The translations under genes were made by a program, and so were the position numbers. The notes beneath the pieces were generated by a model. That model was not told the DNA's origin. It searched no databases and saw only the letters and a list, made by a program, of their open reading frames with translations. Of a DNA stretch of 64,000 nucleotides, positions 58,235 through 64,000 are shown in pieces (positions within the stretch are counted from its first letter, which is position 1; every line of letters starts with the position of its first letter). The DNA lies in NCBI GenBank assembly GCA_049325095.1, contig JBMOPO010000018.1, positions 1 to 64,000 of the forward strand. Direction: 5' to 3'. This DNA is from JAGPUQ01 sp049325095 (GTDB lineage Bacteria; Pseudomonadota; Gammaproteobacteria; Pseudomonadales; Porticoccaceae).

Positions 58235-59671
58235 TCACAGATAGGGCGATGCCAGCCAGCACAGGGCATCCCGGGTGCGCACGGCGAGCGAGGCGCCCTG
58301 CAGTGCAGCCAGGGAGACGGGCGCGGAGGCGGCGAAGCGCGCGTCGAACCCCCGCCCCAGGGCGGCGGCGAAGTCGGGATCGAACACCTCCACGCCCAGC
58401 TCGTAGTTGAGCCGCAGACTGCGCGGATCCAGATTGGCGGAGCCAAGCAGCAGATAGCAGTCATCGACGACCACCAGCTTGCCGTGGTGAAAGGGCGGCG
58501 GCTGGTAGCGAACCTCGACGCCCCGCTGGATCAATTCGGGCAACAGGTGCCGGGTCGCCCAGTGCACGTAGGCCAGGTTGTTGCGGCCGGGCAGCAGGAC
58601 CCGCACCGCCACCCCGCGCAGCGCCGCGCTCTGCAACCCGGCGATCAGTTCCCGGGAGGGCAGGAAGTAGGGGGTCATGATCCGCAGGCTGCGTCGGGCG
58701 GCACCGGTCGCCGCCTGCAGCAGCAGCGCCAACTGGTCCAGATGCTCGTCGGGGCCGTCGGCGATCACCCGGCAGTGGCTGCCGCCGGCCGGTTCGGGAA
58801 CGGCCGGCGGGACCTCCGGCTGATCGATCCCGCCGGCCTGGCACCAGGTGTCCGCAAACACCGCCTGCAGATCGGCCACCACCGGACCGCGGACCTCGAA
58901 GTGCAGATCGGCGACCGGGTTGCGGATCCGCGGCGGGTCCAGCAGGTGGCGGTCGCCGATGTTGATCCCGCCGGTGAACGCCTGGCGCCCATCGACCAGC
59001 AGCAGCTTGCGGTGGTTGCGCAGATTGATGTTGAGATTCGGCGGCAGCAGCCGCAGCGGATTGAAGTGCAGCACCTCGACCCCCTGGCGCCGCAGGCGGC
59101 GGCCGATGCCGGGCGAATACCATTCCCCGAGCCCGTCGATCAGCACCCGCACCCGCACCCCGCGGCGCCGCGCATCGGCCAGCGCCGCGACGAACTCGTG
59201 GCCCAGCGCATTGTTCTCGAAGATGTAGGTGGCCAGATCCACCGCACTGCGCGCCGCGCGGATCGCCGCGAGCATGCGCGGGTAGGCCTGATCGCCGTTG
59301 CACAGGAGTTCCACCCGGTTGCCGGGACGCAGCGGCAGCCCGGTGACCATGGCGCCGGCGCGGGCCAGATCGGTGGGCGCGGGCACCTGGCCGTCGGGCC
59401 CTTCCGCCCCGGGATCGCCGCGCCCCGCGCGCGGTCCATCCGGCCGCGGCCCGCGCCGCCGCTGCGCCCGGGTGCGCACCCGGTTGATGCCAAACAGCAC
59501 ATAGAGCAGGGTGCCGGCGATCGGCAGGGTCAGCGCCACCGCCATCCAGCCCAGCGCGGCGCGGGAATCGCGCTTGTGCAGCAGCGCGTGCCAGGCGGCC
59601 GCCAGACCGAGCAGCGATTGTCCGGCGAGGAGCAACCAGCCCCAGGGCACCCCGCTGACACCGGTTTCCAT
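58235..59671 (-). CDS. cls: Cardiolipin synthase (phospholipase D superfamily)
   Basis: 478-aa membrane enzyme that condenses phosphatidylglycerol into cardiolipin. Two N-terminal membrane segments (WGWLLLAGQSLLGLAAAWHALL and ALGWMAVALTLPIAGTLLYVLFG) precede two PLD domains with intact HKD motifs: HRKLLLVD...GGINIG (about 220) and HGKLVVVD...GSANLDPRS (about 397). Architecture matches ClsA-type enzymes. It is convergent with emrB, leaving only 10 bp between stops. Confidence 0.92.
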   Translation of the reverse strand: METGVSGVPWGWLLLAGQSLLGLAAAWHALLHKRDSRAALGWMAVALTLPIAGTLLYVLFGINRVRTRAQRRRGPRPDGPRAGRGDPGAEGPDGQVPAPTDLARAGAMVTGLPLRPGNRVELLCNGDQAYPRMLAAIRAARSAVDLATYIFENNALGHEFVAALADARRRGVRVRVLIDGLGEWYSPGIGRRLRRQGVEVLHFNPLRLLPPNLNINLRNHRKLLLVDGRQAFTGGINIGDRHLLDPPRIRNPVADLHFEVRGPVVADLQAVFADTWCQAGGIDQPEVPPAVPEPAGGSHCRVIADGPDEHLDQLALLLQAATGAARRSLRIMTPYFLPSRELIAGLQSAALRGVAVRVLLPGRNNLAYVHWATRHLLPELIQRGVEVRYQPPPFHHGKLVVVDDCYLLLGSANLDPRSLRLNYELGVEVFDPDFAAALGRGFDARFAASAPVSLAALQGASLAVRTRDALCWLASPYL

Positions 59672-59780
59672 CGCCCCTGCCCACCCGCCGCGGGCCCGCC
59701 GGAGGCCCCGGCCGCCCTGCTCCGACTTACAGTATCATGCGGCGCGCAGCGCACGCCCCACACCCATAACGAGACCCGCC

Positions 59781-61808
59781 ATGAAGTTCCCGCACCTGCT
59801 GGCCCCCCTCGATCTGGGCTTCACCCGCCTCGACAACCGCATCGTGATGGGCTCGATGCACTCGGGCCTGGAGCTGCTCGACCGCCCCTTCGAGCGGCTT
59901 GCGGCCTTTTACGGCGAGCGCGCCCGCGGCGGCGCCGGGCTGATCGTCACCGGCGGCTATGCGCCCAACGACACCGGCCGCATCGAGGCCGGCGGGCCCA
60001 TCTTCGACCGCGCCGAGGACGTCCCCCGCCACCGGCTGATCACCCGCCGGGTGCACGCCGAGGGCGGCAGGATCCTGCTGCAGATTCTGCACACCGGCCG
60101 CTACGCCAAGGACGCCAACATCGTGGGCGTATCCGACCTCCGCTCGCGGATCAACCCGCAGGTGCCGCGGGTCCTCGACGACCGCGAGATCCGCGGCTAC
60201 GTGGAAGACTACGCCACCACCGCCGCGCTGGCCCGCGAGGCCGGCTACGACGGCGTCGAGGTGATGGGCTCGGAAGGCTATCTGATCAACCAGTTCCTGG
60301 TCCGCCGGACCAACAACCGCACCGATGCCTGGGGCGGCAGCTACGAAAATCGCATGCGCTTTCCGCTGGAGATCGTGCGCCGCATCCGCGAACGGGTGGG
60401 CGACGATTTCATCCTCATGTACCGGATCTCCTGCATCGACCTGGTCGAGGACGGCAGCACCGGCAGCGAAATCGTCGCCCTCGCCAAGGAACTGGAGCGC
60501 GCCGGCGTCACCCTGTTCAACACCGGGATCGGCTGGCACGAGGCCCGGGTGCCGACCATCGCCTACATGGTGCCGCGCGGCGCGTGGCGCTTCGCGGTGC
60601 GCAACATCGCCGACCAAGTGCAGGTGCCGGTGGTGGCCTCCAACCGCATCAACACGCCGGAAGTCGCCGAGGACATCATCGCCAGCGGCGACGCCCAACT
60701 GGTGTCCCTGGCGCGCGCCCTGCTCGCCGACCCCGCCTTCGCCGCCAAGGCGAAGGCCGGGCGACCGCAGGCGATCAATACCTGCATCGGCTGCAATCAG
60801 GCCTGCCTCGACTTCATCTTCAGGGGCCGGGCCACCAGCTGCCTGGTCAACCCCAGGGCCGGCCGTGAACTCGACGGCGGGGCCGGCACCCCGCCTCGGG
60901 AGAAGCGCCGCGTCGCGGTGGTGGGTGCCGGCCCGGCCGGGCTGGCGGCCGCGGTCGCGGCGGCAGACCGCGGTCATCGGGTCACCCTGTTCGAGGCCGG
61001 CGCCGACATCGGCGGACAGTTGCAGCTCGCCCGCCGCATCCCCGACAAGACCGAGTTCGACGAGCTGCTGCGCTACTTCCGCACCCGGCTCGCCGAGCTC
61101 GGCGTCGAGGTCCGGTTGCAGGCGCGGGCCGATGCCGAGCAGCTGCGCGCGGCGGGCTTCGACGACCTGGTCGTCGCCACCGGCATCCGCCCGCGGGTAC
61201 CGGACATCCCGGGCGTCGATCACCCGATGGTGATTCCCTACGTGGAGCTCATCACCGGCCGCCGCGTGGCCGGCCGGCGCGTCGCCGTGCTGGGCGCCGG
61301 CGGCATCGGCTACGACGCCGCCATGCTGCTCGCCCACGGCCCGGCGCAGGCGCCGCCGGACGCCGCGACCTTCCTCGCCAAATGGGGCGTGGACACAAGC
61401 CTCCAGGCTCCCGGCGGGCTGCTCCCCGAGGGGCCGCGATTCCCGGCGCCGCAGCGGGAGATCACCCTCTTCCAGCGCCGGCCGGGCCCCATGGGCCGCA
61501 GTCTCGGCCTGACCACCGGCTGGGTGCTGCGCGCCGAGCTCGAAGCCAGTGGCGTGCGCTGCATCGACGGCGTCCGGTACCTGGGCATCGACGACCAGGG
61601 GCTGCACTATGCGCGCGACGGCGCGGAAGTCACCCTGGCGGTGGACAACATCGTGCTCTGCACCGGGCAGGAGCCGCTGGACGAACTGAGCGCCGCCCTC
61701 GCCGGGCACGGGTTCCGGGTGCACGTGATCGGCGGCGCCCGCCAGGCCGCGGAACTGGATGCCTTCGCCGCGATCGCCGCCGGCACCGAGCTGGGGGAAA
61801 GCCTCTGA
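59781..61808 (+). CDS. fadH: 2,4-dienoyl-CoA reductase (NADPH), FadH-like
   Basis: 675-aa iron-sulfur flavoenzyme that reduces 2,4-dienoyl-CoA during beta-oxidation of unsaturated fatty acids. N-terminal old-yellow-enzyme barrel (LDNRIVMGSMHSGLE, GYDGVEVMGSEGYLINQFL, RTDAWGGSYENR), the 4Fe-4S cysteines CIGCNQAC plus C about 12 residues on (about 334-353), and the FAD/NADP half starting VAVVGAGPAGLAAA (about 381). E. coli FadH has 672 aa. The ATG at 59781 matches the family N-terminus; the open frame upstream is not real. No other fatty-acid genes are adjacent. Confidence 0.93.
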   Translation: MKFPHLLAPLDLGFTRLDNRIVMGSMHSGLELLDRPFERLAAFYGERARGGAGLIVTGGYAPNDTGRIEAGGPIFDRAEDVPRHRLITRRVHAEGGRILLQILHTGRYAKDANIVGVSDLRSRINPQVPRVLDDREIRGYVEDYATTAALAREAGYDGVEVMGSEGYLINQFLVRRTNNRTDAWGGSYENRMRFPLEIVRRIRERVGDDFILMYRISCIDLVEDGSTGSEIVALAKELERAGVTLFNTGIGWHEARVPTIAYMVPRGAWRFAVRNIADQVQVPVVASNRINTPEVAEDIIASGDAQLVSLARALLADPAFAAKAKAGRPQAINTCIGCNQACLDFIFRGRATSCLVNPRAGRELDGGAGTPPREKRRVAVVGAGPAGLAAAVAAADRGHRVTLFEAGADIGGQLQLARRIPDKTEFDELLRYFRTRLAELGVEVRLQARADAEQLRAAGFDDLVVATGIRPRVPDIPGVDHPMVIPYVELITGRRVAGRRVAVLGAGGIGYDAAMLLAHGPAQAPPDAATFLAKWGVDTSLQAPGGLLPEGPRFPAPQREITLFQRRPGPMGRSLGLTTGWVLRAELEASGVRCIDGVRYLGIDDQGLHYARDGAEVTLAVDNIVLCTGQEPLDELSAALAGHGFRVHVIGGARQAAELDAFAAIAAGTELGESL

Positions 61809-61837
61809 TCGACGGCCGGCGCCGGTGCCGGCCGGGC

Positions 61838-62341
61838 TCAGGGCGTCGCCAGCGCCCGGGGGGCCACCACCACGCCGTTGTCGTCGGCGTAGACGTATTC
61901 TCCCGGCCGAAAGGTCACCCCGCCGAAGGTCACCGGCACATTCAGCTCGCCGATGCCCTTGCGCTCGCTCTTGAGCGGGATCGCGGCCAGCGCCTGCACG
62001 CCCAGATCCAGTTCCGCGAGCCGGCAGACGTCGCGCACGCAGCCGTAGAGAATCACCCCCTCCCAGCCGTTCTTCACCGCGCCCGCCGCAATCTGGTCGC
62101 CGAGCAGCGCGCGGCGCAGCGAGCCGCCGCCATCCACCACCAGCACCTTGCCGCGCCCCGGCTTGCCGAGCTGGTCCTTGACGACCGAGTTGTCCTCGAA
62201 GCACTTGACGGTGACGATCTCGCCGCCGAAGGCCGGCCGGCCGCCATAGCCCGACAGCATGGGTTCGAGCACCTGCACATCGGCGTTCCGGTCGCACAGG
62301 TCGGGGGTCAGGTCGCGGGGCATCTCGGGCATGGCCGGCAT
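61838..62341 (-). CDS. rraA: RraA-type regulator of RNase E activity
   Basis: 167-aa protein of the RraA family, a trimeric inhibitor that binds the C-terminal region of RNase E. Blocks: LTPDLCDRNADVQVLEPMLSGYGGRPAFGGEIVTVKCFEDNS, GRGKVLVVDGGGSLRRALLGDQIAAGAVKNGWEGVILYGCVRD, GIGELNVPVTFGG. Some relatives are instead 4-hydroxy-4-methyl-2-oxoglutarate aldolases; the sequence cannot exclude that. Several close starts (62341, 62332, 62323) are possible. Confidence 0.9.
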   Translation of the reverse strand: MPAMPEMPRDLTPDLCDRNADVQVLEPMLSGYGGRPAFGGEIVTVKCFEDNSVVKDQLGKPGRGKVLVVDGGGSLRRALLGDQIAAGAVKNGWEGVILYGCVRDVCRLAELDLGVQALAAIPLKSERKGIGELNVPVTFGGVTFRPGEYVYADDNGVVVAPRALATP

Positions 62342-62369
62342 CTCGCAGCGGTTGGGGGCGACAGTATAG

Positions 62370-62966
62370 TCAGAACGCCGACCCCGGCGTCCGCAGAAAG
62401 GCGCGCTCGGCGGCGGTGGTCGGCCGCCCCAGGATGGCGTTGCGGTGCGGGAACCGGCCAAAGCGGCGGATGACGTCGCGGTGACGGCGGGCATGGTCCA
62501 GCATCCGGCGCAATGCGGCGCGATCCGCCGCCGGGGCCCCGGCCAGCAGGTCGCTGAAGCGGGCCACACTCTCCTCCTGATCGGCCGGGGATTCGCTGTG
62601 TTCCAGGGGCATGTAGAGAAAGGCGCGCTCGGCGACGGTGAGGCCGGCCTCCCAGCCGGCCGCGATCGCCTGCCGGCTCCAGGCCAGCGCGCGCGCATCG
62701 CCGGCGAACGCCGCCGGGGTACCGCGGTGGATGTTGCGGGTGAACTGATCGCACAGCAGCACCAGCGCCATCAGCCCCTGCGGCTCCGCCGCCCAGCCCT
62801 CCAGCCCACCGGCCAGTGCGCGGGCGACCCAGGCGCCGAACCGGGCGCGGATCGCGGCATCGGTGGCGGGATCCTTGCGCCACCAGAGCCGGCCGCGGGC
62901 CGGGTCCCGCAAAGCGATGGCGCGCTCGGCGCCGAACCAGAAATCGAGCACCGCGGCCGGCGCCAT
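62370..62966 (-). CDS. DUF924 family protein
   Basis: 198-aa helical protein. Family blocks: VLDFWFGAERA, RLWWRKDPATDAAIRARFG, ALVLLCDQFTRNIHRGTPAAFAGD and FLYMPLEHSESPADQEESVARF, with HRNAILGRPTTAAERAFL near the end. The fold is tetratricopeptide-like; function unknown. It ends 29 bp before rraA starts and is probably co-transcribed. Copy 3 of the dispersed element lies just upstream of its start. Confidence 0.9.
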   Translation of the reverse strand: MAPAAVLDFWFGAERAIALRDPARGRLWWRKDPATDAAIRARFGAWVARALAGGLEGWAAEPQGLMALVLLCDQFTRNIHRGTPAAFAGDARALAWSRQAIAAGWEAGLTVAERAFLYMPLEHSESPADQEESVARFSDLLAGAPAADRAALRRMLDHARRHRDVIRRFGRFPHRNAILGRPTTAAERAFLRTPGSAF

Positions 62967-62971
62967 GGGGG

Positions 62972-63129
62972 CTCAGAGTTTGTGAAGCAATGCACGTCCT
63001 GTGCATTGCTTCCGTCGCGAGTCCGGTACACGCCCGGACTCGCTCGCGCACATCAAGCGCTCGCGTGCTTGATGTGCGATCGGCCATCCCTGGCCGGGCT
63101 GAGCGCTTGAAAAATTCACAAGCTCTCAG
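62972..63129. repeat. Dispersed four-hairpin element, copy 3
   Basis: Best-preserved copy. Ends are near-perfect 15-bp inverted repeats (CTCAGAGTTTGTGAA against CTGAGAGCTTGTGAA). Perfect inner stems: GAAGCAATGCAC/GTGCATTGCTTC (62984-63012), AGTCCGG/CCGGACT (63020-63040), CGCACATCAAGC/GCTTGATGTGCG (63047-63078), GGCCA/TGGCC (63082-63095). The stop codon of the aldo/keto reductase lies in its right end. Confidence 0.85.
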
Positions 63130-64000
63130 GGCGCGGGATTGGAGTACTGGCGGTGGATCGCCTCGATCCCTTCCAGCACCTCCGGCGCCAGCCGGACCGA
63201 GATACTGGCGATATTGGCCTCCAGTTGCTCCAGGCGGGTCGCGCCGATGATGTTGCTGGTGACGAAGTCGCGGCTGTTGACGAAGGCCAGCGCCATGGCC
63301 CCGGGGTCCAGCCCGTGGCGGCGGGCGAGCGCCACATAGGCCTCGCTGGCGGCCACCGCCTGGGGTCCGGAGTAGCGCTGGAAGCGGCTGAACAGGGTCA
63401 GCCGGGCGCCCGGCGGCCGGGCGCCCCCGGCGTATTTGCCGGTGAGCATGGCCATGGCCAGCGGCGAATAGGCGAGCAGCCCGACCTGTTCGCGGATCGC
63501 CATCTCCGCCAGACCCACCTCGAAGCTGCGGTTGAGCAAGTTGTAGGGGTTCTGGATGGAGACGATCCGCGCCAGGTCCCGGCGCTCGGCCTCGCGCAGA
63601 TACTGCATCATCCCCCAGGGGGTCTCGTTGGAGATGCCGATGTGGCGCACCAGGCCCTCGCGGACCAGCTCGGTGAGCGCCTCCAGCGTCTCGCCGATGG
63701 GCACCAGGTCGTCCTGCTCGCGGTGGCGGTAGCCGAGCTGGCCGAAGAAGTTGGTGGTGCGCTCCGGCCAGTGCACCTGGTAGAGGTCCAGGTAGTCGGT
63801 GCGCAGCCGGCGCAGGGAATCGCGCACCGCCTGGCGGATGTGCCGGCGGTCGAGCCGGGGTCCGCCGCGCAGGTGGCGCCAGTCGCCCTGGGCGTCGGAG
63901 CGCCCGGAGACCTTGGTGGCCAGCACCACCCGGCCGCGGGTGCCGCGGCGCGCGAACCACTCGCCGATGTATTCCTCGGTGCGGCCCTGGGTCTCGGCGC
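63126..64000 (-). CDS. Aldo/keto reductase (Tas type), partial
   Basis: The C-terminal ~290 residues; the start lies beyond the window. The sequence begins AETQGRTEEYIGEWFARRGTRGRVVLATKVSG and continues IRQAVRDSLRRLRTDYLDLYQVHWPERTTNFFG, HIGISNETPWGMMQYL and IQNPYNLLNRSFE, which match the Tas subgroup of NADPH-dependent aldo/keto reductases. The catalytic His is in QVHWP; the catalytic Tyr lies upstream, outside the window. Substrate unknown. Confidence 0.9.
   Translation of the reverse strand, partial: AETQGRTEEYIGEWFARRGTRGRVVLATKVSGRSDAQGDWRHLRGGPRLDRRHIRQAVRDSLRRLRTDYLDLYQVHWPERTTNFFGQLGYRHREQDDLVPIGETLEALTELVREGLVRHIGISNETPWGMMQYLREAERRDLARIVSIQNPYNLLNRSFEVGLAEMAIREQVGLLAYSPLAMAMLTGKYAGGARPPGARLTLFSRFQRYSGPQAVAASEAYVALARRHGLDPGAMALAFVNSRDFVTSNIIGATRLEQLEANIASISVRLAPEVLEGIEAIHRQYSNPAP

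Overview
The window is a 64-kb, very GC-rich piece of a bacterial chromosome. The housekeeping genes (an RNase E with a long disordered tail, queA-tgt-secD-secF, rnr-rlmB, rraA, a FadH-type dienoyl-CoA reductase, EmrAB-type efflux) point to a gammaproteobacterium, plausibly a Chromatiales-like lineage. The lineage is inferred from gene content and GC; no rRNA gene is present.

Layout: 1-63 is the edge of a putative IS630-type transposase. 185-9053 holds rmuC (-), rne (+), a transaldolase (-), a DoxX membrane protein (+) and an M13 metallopeptidase lipoprotein (+). 9210-14572 is the minus-strand queA-tgt-secD-secF block. 14790-20117 holds a luciferase-like oxidoreductase, tRNA-Leu(CAA), a CDP-alcohol phosphatidyltransferase, rlmB, rnr and tRNA-Leu(CAG).

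20216-54399 is a complete-looking 34.2-kb transposable (Mu-like) prophage. Its ends can be placed to the base: both begin TGT, both carry a CACATGGTT-type transposase site 10 nt inside, and the element is flanked by the 5-bp duplication TCCCC. It lies reversed, with the Mu 'left' end at 54399. From there: an iterated GTTGCACCTT motif region, a CI-like repressor (+), an early promoter with an operator in its spacer, then one long minus-strand series: a small HTH protein, MuA transposase, MuB ATPase, small early genes, DUF3164, Gp16, Mor activator, Rha, GH108 endolysin, DUF2730, terminase subunits, holin, gp29 portal, gpF head protein, gpG, protease/scaffold, major head protein, gp35-gp37 homologues. 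It then switches to a siphovirus-type tail: tail tube, G/GT chaperones joined by a -1 frameshift site, a 1365-aa tape measure, J-like tip and fibre proteins, and a second holin paralogue. So Mu-type replication and head genes are coupled to a long non-contractile tail.

54447-64000 is host again: TetR regulator divergent from an EmrAB-type efflux pair with a palindromic operator and a 13 x 8-bp tandem repeat between them, cardiolipin synthase, FadH-like reductase, RraA (RNase E regulator), a DUF924 protein and a partial aldo/keto reductase.

The most unusual signals outside protein genes are: a ~155-bp intergenic element present three times (12.1, 14.65 and 62.97 kb) whose hairpins are kept by paired changes; the GTTGCACCTT motif array at the phage left end; a G GGA AAC frameshift site; the octanucleotide array upstream of emrA; and an 18-bp repeat forming the C-terminus of RNase R.
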